Source of the DNA: Actinomadura sp. HBU206391
GTDB lineage: Bacteria > Actinomycetota > Actinomycetes > Streptosporangiales > Streptosporangiaceae
Reading direction: 5' to 3'
DNA length: 55,300 nucleotides
NCBI RefSeq assembly: GCF_014323665.1
Contig: NZ_JABVEB010000026.1
Location: 1 to 55,300 of the forward strand
In this document: piece by piece, positions 1-7,063 of the stretch
Position numbering within the stretch: position 1 is the first letter of the stretch
Layout of the letters: each line of letters opens with the position of its first letter
Translations under genes and position numbers: made by a program
Notes under the pieces: model-generated
What the model saw: only the letters and a program-made list of their open reading frames with translations
Databases searched by the model: none
What the model was told of the DNA's origin: nothing

Positions 1-147
1 CGGTGGTCCGTCCGGCGTCAGACGAGGTGCGGCTGTTACGGCCTGGACACTGGCCGGGGTGGCCGCGGTACCCGCGCCCGAGACGAGGGCACCTCCCGCT
101 AAAACCAGTCCGGATGTGACAACTGCCATATGCTTTTGAACTCCCAC
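1..147 (-). CDS. Secreted protein, N-terminal fragment (cut by window edge)
   Basis: Only the first 49 codons are inside the window. A GTG start at 147 is preceded by a strong Shine-Dalgarno sequence (GGGAGG on the minus strand, about 155-160), which fixes the start. The protein begins VGVQKHMAVVTSGLVLAGGA and continues through a small-residue-rich hydrophobic stretch to an Ala/Thr/Pro-rich segment, as in a Sec signal peptide followed by a low-complexity linker. The function cannot be read from this fragment. Three inverted repeats lie upstream (172-188, 241-256, 258-291). The mature domain lies beyond base 1, so a cell-wall enzyme or any other secreted protein is possible. Confidence 0.6.
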   Translation of the reverse strand, partial: MGVQKHMAVVTSGLVLAGGALVSGAGTAATPASVQAVTAAPRLTPDGPP

Positions 148-171
148 GGAAATTACCTCCCTGGAGAATTC

Positions 172-188
172 GCTTTGTGCGACAAAGC
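172..188. promoter_or_regulatory. Perfect 7-bp inverted repeat in leader of secreted-protein gene
   Basis: GCTTTGT and ACAAAGC arms are separated by GCG. The element sits about 10 bases upstream of the Shine-Dalgarno sequence of the gene starting at 147. It could be a repressor site or an RNA hairpin that influences ribosome access. The symmetry is seen directly; the role is inference. Confidence 0.35.
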
Positions 189-508
189 TTTGGCCCTGCC
201 TCACAGCGGGGATCTTGTCGCCGCGCCGGGGCAATATATGCATTAAAGGGTTAATGAACCGAATGCATCGACCTATGCCGCATCATTCGGTCAACGCAGT
301 CCCCTGTCCGAATCCCCCTAAACATGGGGATGCCAGGCTTGACCGGGATTTTCCAAAGGTGGCATACCTGCGACCCTTGTCGCGATCATCGCCGCGCCAG
401 CCTGCCTCGTTACTTGCTCCTGCACCTGCCGCTGCATTTGCCGATGGTGCGCTATGTCGCAAATCCAGCGGGAGCACGGGCGGTGGCAGCCAGATCCAGC
501 GCGTCGCC

Positions 509-532
509 ATGGCCTGCCAGATCCTGAAATAG
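509..532. repeat. Copy 1 of a 24-bp imperfect direct repeat flanking vapBC
   Basis: This 24-base segment matches 1320-1343 at 21 of 24 positions, and all three differences are transitions. On the minus strand one frame of both copies reads YFRIW(Q/R)AM. The two copies bracket the vapB-vapC pair. Either they are remnants of a duplicated coding segment or they mark the ends of an inserted block. Confidence 0.45.
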
Positions 533-596
533 GTCCCTGAGCCCAGGGAACCTCGACGTCCCGGATCGGGAGACTGGATCGGGAACGGGCGCATGG

Positions 597-998
597 CTAG
601 GGAGCGATCAGGTCGACCGAGGGGAAATAGGTCCGGTAACGGCTCGCGTCTCTGCTCGCCAGCCGGTGCCCGGCGATCGCCGCGTGCGCCCCGATGTAGA
701 AGTCCGGGAGCGGTGTGGTCTTGAGCCCGCCCTTGCGCCGGTAGGCAATGAACGCCTTGCCTGCGAGGAAACCGGCGGCGTACGGAAGCTGCTCCCGGTA
801 GAAGTCGCTGGTCAGGGCGGCGTCGAGGTCCTCGATCCGGGTGAACGACACCGATACCTCGGCATAGATGAGCGGATTGATCACCAACGGCCCGGCGTCG
901 GCCGCCTCGGCGAGGGCCGTCCCCGACCACTCGGCCCACTTCGGGTCTTCGGTGAGGACGTCGAGCAGCACATTCGAGTCGACCAGTGTGGCGGTCAA
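597..998 (-). CDS. vapC: PIN-domain ribonuclease toxin, VapC-like
   Basis: Toxin of a type II toxin-antitoxin pair; VapC proteins are Mg-dependent RNases that typically cut tRNA or rRNA. The 133-residue protein has the PIN acidic set: Asp7 in LVDSNVLLDV, Glu47 in NPLIYAEV, Asp99 in LPDFYIGAHA and a further Asp117. I chose the TTG at 998 because it overlaps the antitoxin stop (TTGA), has GGAGGAGGG just upstream, and gives the usual short N-terminus before the first Asp. A longer open frame runs upstream inside the antitoxin but is a shadow. Translational coupling to the antitoxin is implied. No degradation is visible in the catalytic residues. Confidence 0.88.
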   Translation of the reverse strand: MTATLVDSNVLLDVLTEDPKWAEWSGTALAEAADAGPLVINPLIYAEVSVSFTRIEDLDAALTSDFYREQLPYAAGFLAGKAFIAYRRKGGLKTTPLPDFYIGAHAAIAGHRLASRDASRYRTYFPSVDLIAP

Positions 999-1222
999 CC
1001 CTCCTCCCGGGTGAGCGCCATGATCTCTTCGGTGCTCATGCCGGCGTCGGCACGGCCGCGGAGCCGGTCGACCAGCCGCCGCCCGCGGCCGGAGTGCTCG
1101 GCGAGCATGATCCTCGGACCTGCCTCGTCCTCGACGAACACGATGTCGGCTCCCGGCAGGAGCCCGTACCGCTCCCGGATCGAAGCGGGGATGGTCACCT
1201 GCCCCTTGGAGGTGATGCGCAT
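995..1222 (-). CDS. vapB: SpoVT/AbrB-family antitoxin, VapB-like
   Basis: Antitoxin partner of the downstream PIN toxin. The 75-residue protein starts MRITSKGQVTIPASIRERYG, the characteristic swapped-hairpin AbrB DNA-binding fold (residues 1-45). A charged C-terminal helix (about 47-75) would wrap the toxin. The ATG has GGAGG upstream. In this family the antitoxin, alone or with toxin, represses its own operon. Just upstream, two direct GTAAGA repeats on the minus strand (about 1235-1265) surround a likely -10 region and are candidate operator half-sites. The gene overlaps vapC by four bases. Confidence 0.9.
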   Translation of the reverse strand: MRITSKGQVTIPASIRERYGLLPGADIVFVEDEAGPRIMLAEHSGRGRRLVDRLRGRADAGMSTEEIMALTREEG

Positions 1223-1232
1223 CGGTCCTCCA

Positions 1233-1266
1233 TGTCGGTGGTCTTACTTGTAAAACTCTTACCATC
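1233..1266 (-). promoter_or_regulatory. Putative vapBC promoter/operator
   Basis: On the minus strand this stretch reads as an AT-rich island in a GC-rich surround. It has TAGGAT as a possible -10 element and two GTAAGA direct repeats separated by 10 bases. AbrB-type antitoxins usually bind such repeats to autoregulate the operon. The repeats are visible; binding is inference. Confidence 0.4.
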
Positions 1267-1786
1267 CTATGCGCTGGGACCTTCGGCGGTCCCGGTATTC
1301 GGTCGGGTCCGCGTCCTGCATGGCCCGCCAAATCCTGAAGTAGCGCCGCGACCGGCCTCGCGCGGGGCGCCGACCGGTGCATCCTCGGCGGTCGGGGGCG
1401 CCGGCCGCCGTTTCCGCAGTCGCGTCATGCCGACGCCGACCAGCACGACGACCATGCCCATGATGACCCGGCCATCGAGCTCCTCATCGAGCACGATCGC
1501 CCCCAGCACCACCGAGACCACCGGCAGCAGGTAGCCCACCGTGGCGGCGTTGGTCGCGCCCTCGTCGGCGATGAGCTGCGCCGTGGACAGGGAGATGGTG
1601 GGAGTGCCCTTCCCGACGAGTCTGCTGCCCATGTAGGCGAAGGCGACGGCATAGCTCACCGCCGCCGCGACGATGGCGAGGGCGCCCCAGCCCACCGCTC
1701 CGGTGCGATGCCAGGGGGCGAAGATCAGAACCGTTCCCCCGAAGCCGAGCAGGAGCCCGCCCAGGCGGATCGGCCGCAGCCCGCGC
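1267..1786 (-). pseudogene. Truncated EamA/DMT-family transporter remnant
   Basis: The frame from about 1786 to 1267 encodes recognisable EamA sequence: LGGLLLGFGGTVLIFAPW, then AVSYAVAFAYMGSRL, then ADEGATNAATVGYLLPVVSV ending GMTRLRK. Homology starts abruptly at the purE stop codon, so the first four to five transmembrane helices are missing. No ATG, GTG or TTG lies in frame before position 1695. Inside the remaining part, the segment STAQL runs straight into IADEGAT, skipping roughly 60 residues normally present in the second EamA repeat. A low-complexity tail follows, overlapping the 1320-1343 repeat. Drug/metabolite transporters need two five-helix repeats, so this product is unlikely to work. 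Confidence 0.7.
1320..1343. repeat. Copy 2 of the 24-bp imperfect direct repeat flanking vapBC
   Basis: Partner of 509-532 (21 of 24 bases identical). It lies in the tail of the EamA remnant, on the promoter side of vapB. In one minus-strand frame it reads YFRIWRAM, followed by an acidic and basic stretch and a stop near 1261. Confidence 0.45.
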
Positions 1787-2305
1787 TCAGGGTGAGAGCG
1801 AGTCGCGCAGCCGGGCGCCCTTGGCCTTGGCCTGGGCGTGGAGATCCGCCTGGAACGCGGTCATCCGCTCGCGCAGATCCTCGTCGGCCGCCGCGAGGAT
1901 CCGTACGGCCAGCAGACCCGCGTTGCGCGCGCCCGCGACCGACACCGTCGCCACCGGCACGCCGGCGGGCATCTGGACGATGGACAGCAGCGAGTCCATG
2001 CCGTCGAGGTGCTTCAACGGCACCGGGACGCCGATCACCGGCAGCGGCGTCACCGACGCCAGCATGCCGGGCAGGTGGGCCGCCCCGCCCGCCCCGGCGA
2101 TGATCACACGGAGCCCGCGCGAGGCGGCGTCAGAGCCGTAGGCGATCATGTCGCTCGGCATGCGATGAGCCGACACGACATCGGCCTCGTAGGGCACGGC
2201 GAACTCGTCGAGCGCCTCGGCGGCGGCGCGCATGACCGGCCAGTCGGAGTCGCTGCCCATGACCACGCCGACGAGCGGGGCGGGCGCGGCGGGCGCCGCG
2301 GTCAT
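1787..2305 (-). CDS. purE: 5-(carboxyamino)imidazole ribonucleotide mutase (class I PurE)
   Basis: Catalyses N5-CAIR to CAIR in de novo purine synthesis, downstream of PurK. The 172-residue length is typical. Family signatures are [12 protein letters not shown] (residues 14-25, phosphate binding), SAHRMP (45-50, containing the catalytic His), [12 protein letters not shown] (70-81) and VGVPV-type strand residues near 91-95. The ATG at 2305 overlaps the purK stop in an ATGA arrangement, so the two genes are one translationally coupled unit. A remnant transporter begins immediately at its stop codon. Confidence 0.96.
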   Translation of the reverse strand: MTAAPAAPAPLVGVVMGSDSDWPVMRAAAEALDEFAVPYEADVVSAHRMPSDMIAYGSDAASRGLRVIIAGAGGAAHLPGMLASVTPLPVIGVPVPLKHLDGMDSLLSIVQMPAGVPVATVSVAGARNAGLLAVRILAAADEDLRERMTAFQADLHAQAKAKGARLRDSLSP

Positions 2306-3438
2306 CGCGGGCCGTCCCTCAGGTAGTCGGCGGCATGGCGCGCCCGGGCCAGCAGATCGTCCAGGTCATCGCCCAGAACGGTCACATGACCGATCTTGCG
2401 CCCCGGCCGCACCTCCTTGCCGTAGAAGTGCACCTTCACGCCGGGATCGTGGGCCATCACATGGATGTAGCGGTCGTAGACGCGAGGGTCCTCGCCGCCG
2501 AGGACGTTGGCCATCACCGCGTACGGGGCGGTCGGGGTGGTCGAGCCGAGCGGCAGGTCGAGCACGGCCCGCAGGTGCTGCTCGAACTGGGAGGTGAGCG
2601 AACCCTCGATCGTCCAGTGCCCGGAGTTGTGCGGGCGCATCGCCAGCTCGTTGACGAGGATGCCCGAGTCGGTCTCGAACATCTCCACGGCCAGCAGGCC
2701 GACCACACCGAGCCGCTCGGCGATGTCGAGGGCGAGCCGCTGGGCCTGCGCGGCGGCCTCCTCGTCCAGCCCCGGCGCCGGTGCGATCACCTCGTGGCAG
2801 ATGCCGTCGCGCTGGACCGTCTCGACGATGGGGTACGCGGCGCCCTGGCCGTGCGGCGACCGGGCGACCAGCGCGGCCAGTTCGCGCCGGAACGGCACGT
2901 GCTCCTCGGCCAGCAGGATCACCCCGCCGGCGACCGCGCCGTCGATCACGCCGAGCGCCTCGTCCATCGAGTCGAGGACCCAGACGCCCTTTCCGTCGTA
3001 GCCGCCCGAGGCCGCCTTGAGAACGACCGGCCACCCGGTCCGCTCGGCGAACGCGGCGAAGTCGGCGGGCTCCCGTACGGGGGCGAACCGCGGGCACGGC
3101 ACGCCGGCGGCGCTGAGCCGCTCCCGCATGATCAGCTTGTCCTGGGCGTGCAGCAGCGCGGCGGACCCGGGCCGGCAGGCGACCCCGGCCGCCTCGAGGG
3201 CCTGGATATGGGCGGACGGGACGTGCTCGTGGTCGAAGGTCACGGCGTCGCAGCCCTTGGCGAAGGCCCTCAGGTCGTCCAGCGAACCGTGATCGCCGAT
3301 CCGCACGTCGGCGCAGGCGCGCGCGGCGGACGCATGGGCCGAGTCGCTGAGGACCCGGAGCGTGACGCCGAGACCGATCGCCGCCTGCTGGGTCATCCGG
3401 GCCAGCTGGCCGCCGCCTATCATTCCCACGACCGGCAT
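2302..3438 (-). CDS. purK: 5-(carboxyamino)imidazole ribonucleotide synthase (PurK)
   Basis: ATP-grasp ligase converting AIR, bicarbonate and ATP to N5-CAIR. The 378-residue protein starts [20 protein letters not shown] (pre-ATP-grasp glycine-rich loop). It then has [20 protein letters not shown] (ATP-binding P-loop strand pair), [11 protein letters not shown], and [16 protein letters not shown], the conserved catalytic NSGH region. The frame is open further upstream to 3555. I chose the ATG at 3438 because it has GGTGGAG upstream and gives the family N-terminus. Transcription probably begins in the gap shared with the divergent GtrA gene. Confidence 0.95.
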   Translation of the reverse strand: MPVVGMIGGGQLARMTQQAAIGLGVTLRVLSDSAHASAARACADVRIGDHGSLDDLRAFAKGCDAVTFDHEHVPSAHIQALEAAGVACRPGSAALLHAQDKLIMRERLSAAGVPCPRFAPVREPADFAAFAERTGWPVVLKAASGGYDGKGVWVLDSMDEALGVIDGAVAGGVILLAEEHVPFRRELAALVARSPHGQGAAYPIVETVQRDGICHEVIAPAPGLDEEAAAQAQRLALDIAERLGVVGLLAVEMFETDSGILVNELAMRPHNSGHWTIEGSLTSQFEQHLRAVLDLPLGSTTPTAPYAVMANVLGGEDPRVYDRYIHVMAHDPGVKVHFYGKEVRPGRKIGHVTVLGDDLDDLLARARHAADYLRDGPR

Positions 3439-3582
3439 CTGGGTGTCTCCACCGCGCTGAGCAGGATCTCTCACGTGCAAGAGGTTATCCGCCCGGCGAA
3501 GATGTGAACGATACGGGGAGGATCGCCGTCCTATCAGTTGGGGCGAGCGGCGCAATCAAACACAGCGGTGTCACTCAGCCTC

Positions 3583-3588
3583 TATCCT
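3583..3588 (+). promoter_or_regulatory. Putative -10 element for the GtrA gene
   Basis: TATCCT lies about 47 bases before the chosen GTG start at 3635. A start site near 3595 would give a leader of about 40 bases containing GAAGGGACGG as the ribosome binding site. It is a visual match only. Confidence 0.35.
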
Positions 3589-3634
3589 CGTTGTGCCGCA
3601 ATGTGCTGGTATCCCGAAGGGACGGGCCGTCTAC

Positions 3635-4315
3635 GTGAGCTTTGTCGTTAACCTCTACCGACGGTTTGCGCGCCTCGCGCACGAGCTCGCCAAGTTCGGC
3701 AGCGTTGGAGCAATCGCCTTCGTCATCACCATAGGCACCGGCAACATCCTGCACGCGGGCCTCGACGTCGGGCCGCTCACCTCCAACGGGATCGCGACAG
3801 TGATCTCGACCACGTTCGCTTACTTCGCGAACCGGCACTGGACGTTCCGGCACCGTGACCGCACCGGGCTGGGCCGCGAGTACGCCCTGTTCTTCGGCCT
3901 GAACGGCATCGGGCTGGTGATCACTCAGCTGTTCATCGGGTTCACCTACTACGTGCTCGACCAGCGGAATCCGATCGCCTTCAACGTCTCGCTGATCATC
4001 GGCACGGGGGTGGCCACGCTCTTCCGCTTCTGGTCGTACAAGAAGTGGGTGTTCCTGCCGATGTCGCCGCCGCCGGCCGACGCGCACACCGGGCTGCCCG
4101 AGTTCAGCCCACCGCCGGTTCCCGGGCACACCACGGGCGACCGTCCGGCTCGCGACCGGTCCGGTGCCGTCAACGGCGTGCGCCCCCAGAGCCACGGGGC
4201 CCAGAACCACGGGGCCCAGAACCACGGGGCAGAGCGCCACGGCGCCGAGCGGCGCCCGCCGGCCGACGCGGGCCATGCCGAACGGCACTCGAGCCGGGTC
4301 ACGCGGGCCCGATGA
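3635..4315 (+). CDS. GtrA-family polytopic membrane protein
   Basis: GtrA-like proteins are four-helix membrane proteins thought to help move lipid-linked sugars across the membrane. The homologue Rv3277 also sits beside purK. This one has the signature start AKFGSVGAIAFVITIGTGNIL, the motif FAYFANRHWTFRHRD, two later helices (FFGLNGIGLVITQLFIGF and VSLIIGTGVATLFRFWSYKKWVF) and ends in a hydrophilic tail of about 75 residues. That tail contains HGAQN/HGAER pentapeptide repeats encoded by a 15-bp tandem repeat. I prefer GTG 3635 (SD GAAGGGACGG); GTG 3593 would add 14 residues. Its 3' end overlaps the convergent sensor kinase by 17 bases. Confidence 0.85.
   Translation: MSFVVNLYRRFARLAHELAKFGSVGAIAFVITIGTGNILHAGLDVGPLTSNGIATVISTTFAYFANRHWTFRHRDRTGLGREYALFFGLNGIGLVITQLFIGFTYYVLDQRNPIAFNVSLIIGTGVATLFRFWSYKKWVFLPMSPPPADAHTGLPEFSPPPVPGHTTGDRPARDRSGAVNGVRPQSHGAQNHGAQNHGAERHGAERRPPADAGHAERHSSRVTRAR
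4193..4252 (+). repeat. Four 15-bp tandem repeats in the GtrA tail
   Basis: Units start CACGGGGCCCAGAAC at 4193 and 4208, then diverge to CACGGGGCAGAGCGC at 4223 and CACGGCGCCGAGCGG at 4238. They encode HGAQN, HGAQN, HGAER, HGAER. The unit is a multiple of three, so copy-number change would keep the frame. Confidence 0.85.
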
Positions 4316-5576
4316 CCAGGCGCTCGCCCGCCGCTCTGATCTCGGCGGCCTCACGCAGGAAGATCGCGAAGATCGCGGGGCGAGCCCGTACGAGTTCCAG
4401 CCGTCCGCCGTCGACGGCCACGAGCGACCGGGCCAGGTAGAGCCCGAGCCCGGTGCCCTCGCCGCTGCTCACGCTTCGGTCGAACACCTTGCGCTCCAGC
4501 TCGGGCGGCACGCCGGGGCCCTCGTCTCCGATCTCCACGACGACCGAGCCCGCGGTGAGCTTGGTGCACAGCGTGACCGTTCCGGCGCCGTGCACCAGCG
4601 AGTTGTCCAGCAATGTCGCGATGATCTGCGAGAGTCCGGCCCTCGTGACGACCGCGACCAGCCCCCGCTCCCCCGTCACCTCGACCCGCCGGCCGTCCCG
4701 TTGGAAGATCGGCTGCCACTCCTCGACCTGCTGCGCCATGATCTCGTCGACGGCGACCGGCGTCGCCGCGCCCGTACGGTCGTGCCGCGCGCGGGCCAGC
4801 AGTTGCTCGACGACGGCGACGAGCCGCTCCGCCTGGGCGAGCGCCGCCGCGCCCTCCTCACGGACGAGATCGGGGTAGTCCGCGGCCTCCACCATCTCCT
4901 CGAGCCGCATCGACAGCGCGGTCAGCGGCGTTCTGAGCTGGTGGCTCGCGTCGGAGGCGAACTCGCGGCTGGCCGCCAGCAGGTCGGCGATCCGCACGGC
5001 GCTGCGGTCGAGCACCTCCGCCACCCGGTCGACCTCGGGGATCCCGTAGCGCCTGCGACGCGGCCGCGCGTCGCCCGACCCGAGGCGGTCCGCTGTCTCG
5101 GCCAGATCGATCAGCGGCACGGTCAGCTTGCGCGCCTGGAACACGGCCAGCGCCGTCGTCACCGCGATGCCGAGGACGACCAGCGCCCCGATGAGCAGCA
5201 GCGAGCGCAGCGCCTCGTTCTCGACGTCCTGCGCGTTCCGCGACACGTCGACGTGGATGCCGCCGGCCGCACGCGAGTCGGTGAGCCGCTGCCCGCGGCT
5301 CGGCGGCACCGTTCCCGCCGTCACGACAGAGGCGTTCGGCAAGATGATCACGACGTAGCGGCCGGGGAACTCGTGCCCGATCTGCTCCGACGTGATGGGC
5401 TGCCTGGAGTCCCAGCGCAGCTGCACCCCCGCGAGAATGATCGCCGCCTCGCGCTGGAGCGACTGCTCGGCCTCCTCATAGATCAGTTTGTGCGTCGAGT
5501 AGGCGAGGGGGATACCGAGCAGCAGGATCGCGACGATCGCCACCGCGAACGTCGACACGAGCAGCCGGCGCCTCAT
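4299..5576 (-). CDS. Two-component sensor histidine kinase
   Basis: Membrane sensor kinase of 425 residues. Residues 6-26 and 125-146 are membrane helices that bracket an extracellular sensor loop of about 100 residues. A HAMP linker follows (about 147-200), then the HisKA phosphoacceptor motif FASDASHQLRTPLTAL with His212. The HATPase domain has the N box (ATLLDNSLVHGA), G1 box (DEGPGVP) and G2 box (GTGLGLYLA). ATG 5576 is preceded by AAGGAG at good spacing; a longer in-frame start at 5636 is less likely. It lies 95 bases after its response regulator, so they form one unit. The signal is unknown. Confidence 0.92.
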   Translation of the reverse strand: MRRRLLVSTFAVAIVAILLLGIPLAYSTHKLIYEEAEQSLQREAAIILAGVQLRWDSRQPITSEQIGHEFPGRYVVIILPNASVVTAGTVPPSRGQRLTDSRAAGGIHVDVSRNAQDVENEALRSLLLIGALVVLGIAVTTALAVFQARKLTVPLIDLAETADRLGSGDARPRRRRYGIPEVDRVAEVLDRSAVRIADLLAASREFASDASHQLRTPLTALSMRLEEMVEAADYPDLVREEGAAALAQAERLVAVVEQLLARARHDRTGAATPVAVDEIMAQQVEEWQPIFQRDGRRVEVTGERGLVAVVTRAGLSQIIATLLDNSLVHGAGTVTLCTKLTAGSVVVEIGDEGPGVPPELERKVFDRSVSSGEGTGLGLYLARSLVAVDGGRLELVRARPAIFAIFLREAAEIRAAGERLVIGPA

Positions 5577-5671
5577 CAAGGCTCCTTCCGCTGGATGAGA
5601 GTTGGCCGCTATGGAGAGGGCACCCGCCGTGATCATGCAGTTGTGATGCCACGATCCCGGCGGCAGGCGGG

Positions 5672-6343
5672 TCAGTCGCCGCGTTCGAAGCGGAAGCCGA
5701 CCCCCCGCACCGTCGTGATGTAGCGGGGACTGGCGGCGTCGTCACCGAGCTTGCGGCGTAGCCATGAGATGTGCATGTCCAGTGTCTTCGTCGATCCCCA
5801 CCAGTTCGTGTCCCACACCTCCCTCATGATCTGTTCCCGCGTCACGACCTTGCCCGCGTCGCGGACCAGGACCCGCAGGAGATCGAATTCCTTGGTCGTG
5901 AGCTGGAGTTCCTGCTCGCCCATCCAGGCGCGCCGCGACTCCGCGTCGATGCGAACACCTTGAACGATCGGTGTCTCGGTGCTGCCCCGGCGGAGCAGCG
6001 CGCGAACCCTGGCAAGCAGTTCGGCCAGCCGGAACGGTTTGGTGACGTAGTCATCCGCGCCCGCGTCCAAGCCGACGACGGTGTCCACCTCGTCGGCGCG
6101 TGCGGTGAGGATGAGGATGGGCACCCCGTGCCCTTCTGAGCGCACCCGGCGTGCCACTTCGAGCCCATCGAGCTCGGGCAGGCCGAGATCGAGAACAATG
6201 AGATCCACACCGCCCCCGAGCGCTCGCTCCAGGGCTTGAGGCCCATCGGGGCTGACTTCAACGTTGTACCCCTCCCGTCGCAGCGCGCGGGCAAGGGGCT
6301 CAGAGATGGACGTGTCGTCCTCGGCGAGCAGTACTGAGGTCAT
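5672..6343 (-). CDS. OmpR/PhoB-family response regulator
   Basis: Cognate regulator of the downstream kinase. The receiver domain (1-115) has the acidic pair EDD at 8-10, phosphoacceptor Asp52 in LIVLDLGLPELDG, Thr80 in LILTAR and Lys102 in VTKPF. The C-terminal winged helix (about 125-223) has the OmpR-type LTTKEFDLLRVL, VTREQIMREVW and TVRGVGFRFE segments. The ATG has no Shine-Dalgarno sequence; TACGAT lies six bases before it on the minus strand, so the mRNA may be leaderless. It will bind DNA as a dimer, probably including its own promoter. Confidence 0.94.
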   Translation of the reverse strand: MTSVLLAEDDTSISEPLARALRREGYNVEVSPDGPQALERALGGGVDLIVLDLGLPELDGLEVARRVRSEGHGVPILILTARADEVDTVVGLDAGADDYVTKPFRLAELLARVRALLRRGSTETPIVQGVRIDAESRRAWMGEQELQLTTKEFDLLRVLVRDAGKVVTREQIMREVWDTNWWGSTKTLDMHISWLRRKLGDDAASPRYITTVRGVGFRFERGD

Positions 6344-6349
6344 GTCCCG

Positions 6350-6355
6350 ATCGTA
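6350..6355 (-). promoter_or_regulatory. Leaderless -10 (TACGAT) for the response regulator
   Basis: On the minus strand TACGAT is followed by six bases and then the ATG at 6343. No purine-rich ribosome binding site is present, which fits leaderless initiation. Confidence 0.5.
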
Positions 6356-6466
6356 GGACTATTCAAGAACGTTTCCCGCTTAGTGCGAGCGCCTTGACCT
6401 GCGGTTTAACACCCGCAGTACATGCTTGAACACGGCTGAAGCAGCTTTAACCAGATGTAACCGCCC

Positions 6467-6598
6467 ATGTCGAAACCGTCACCGAACACCGACCCGGGCG
6501 AGTGCCTCTCGGGGGCATGGATCGAGCGGCTCGCCGCATTGCGGACGCGCTCTATCGGTGAGCCCCTCGGCGAACTCCTCGGTGATCCCCCTAAGTGA
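6467..6598 (+). CDS. Possible 43-residue small protein
   Basis: ATG 6467 opens a frame of 43 codons ending at TGA 6596-6598. The peptide begins MSKPSPNTDPGECLSGAWIE and ends GEPLGELLGDPPK. Most third codon positions are G or C, which is compatible with coding in this genome. The reading is acidic and hydrophilic, with no membrane segment. It lies in the otherwise empty gap before the iron-responsive bfd gene. There is no clear ribosome binding site, and I recognise no family, so this could be chance. Confidence 0.3.
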   Translation: MSKPSPNTDPGECLSGAWIERLAALRTRSIGEPLGELLGDPPK

Positions 6599-6666
6599 TC
6601 TTCGCAAAGCGAACTGAGTCACACCGGAAGCCCCAGACTGGACCAGACGCGACGCGGTCGGCTAAC

Positions 6667-6685
6667 TTAGGGGAGGCTAACCTTA
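6667..6685 (+). promoter_or_regulatory. IdeR/DmdR iron box upstream of bfd
   Basis: TTAGGGGAGGCTAACCTTA matches the actinobacterial IdeR/DmdR consensus TTAGGTTAGGCTAACCTAA at 16 of 19 positions, including the AGGCTAACCT core. It lies about 50 bases before the bfd start. Fe-loaded IdeR/DmdR would repress bfd when iron is plentiful. The match is direct; regulation is inferred from the known regulators. Confidence 0.8.
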
Positions 6686-6734
6686 AGAGAGGCCCGCACC
6701 CCCGGGCGCTCGGACCCGAGAGGCATTCCACCGG

Positions 6735-6959
6735 ATGTACGTCTGCATCTGCCACGCCGTCACCGAGGACGACGTACACGGCTGCATCGCCGCCGGCGCG
6801 TGCTCCCCCAAGGAGGTCCGGGCGGCCTGCGGGATGCGGCCCGGGTGCGGCTCCTGCACCAAGCGGCTGTGCGCCCTCGTCAGCCAGCGCCGGTCGGCGG
6901 CCGGGCTCGTGGACGCACTCGCGGATCTCAGCGACGAAGGCGTCGTCACCGCCGCCTGA
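6735..6959 (+). CDS. bfd: Bacterioferritin-associated ferredoxin (2Fe-2S)
   Basis: Small electron carrier that in characterised systems reduces the ferric core of bacterioferritin to release stored iron. The 74-residue protein has the Bfd/BFD-like [2Fe-2S] ligand pattern: Cys4 and Cys6 in MYVCICHAVTE and Cys38 and Cys41 in RPGCGSC. An upstream iron box implies expression under iron limitation, when mobilising ferritin iron is useful. The bacterioferritin gene follows about 100 bases later on the same strand with its own likely promoter. A purine stretch GAGAGG lies about 12 bases before the ATG. Confidence 0.93.
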   Translation: MYVCICHAVTEDDVHGCIAAGACSPKEVRAACGMRPGCGSCTKRLCALVSQRRSAAGLVDALADLSDEGVVTAA

Positions 6960-7035
6960 CCCCGCGCCCGAGCCCCGCTGGCGGGCCCTTCCACCCGGGG
7001 CTGACACACCGTAGCCGGAGCCGACGCTGCCATCT

Positions 7036-7053
7036 CGTGGCATTCATGCCACG
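7036..7053. promoter_or_regulatory. 18-bp palindrome overlapping the bacterioferritin promoter
   Basis: CGTGGCAT-TC-ATGCCACG is an inverted repeat with 8-bp perfect arms. It ends inside CACGAT (7050-7055), a candidate -10 element eight bases before the bfr ATG. A protein bound here would occlude RNA polymerase. It does not resemble the IdeR box, so bfr and bfd may be controlled by different regulators. Confidence 0.5.
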
Positions 7054-7063
7054 ATTGGACGGT

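Larger units (their letters stand above)
148..596. other. Intergenic region with inverted repeats, no convincing gene
   Basis: Open frames here look like shadows and lack an initiation signal. The part nearest the secreted-protein gene is less GC-rich than its surroundings. It carries GCTTTGT-GCG-ACAAAGC at 172-188, CATTAA-AGGG-TTAATG at 241-256 and ACCGAATG...CATTCGGT at 258-291. These lie in the expected promoter and leader region of the minus-strand gene starting at 147. One copy of a 24-base imperfect repeat (second copy at 1320-1343) occupies 509-532, downstream of the toxin gene. Confidence 0.5.

Noticed and set aside
150..240. c-di-AMP (ydaO-type) riboswitch upstream of a secreted protein gene
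   Set aside because: The position fits actinobacterial wall-enzyme genes, but I could not find the conserved core elements; only simple inverted repeats are visible.
597..1382. 261-residue minus-strand protein including VapC
   Set aside because: The upstream half runs through vapB in another frame and lacks homology; VapC starts at 998.
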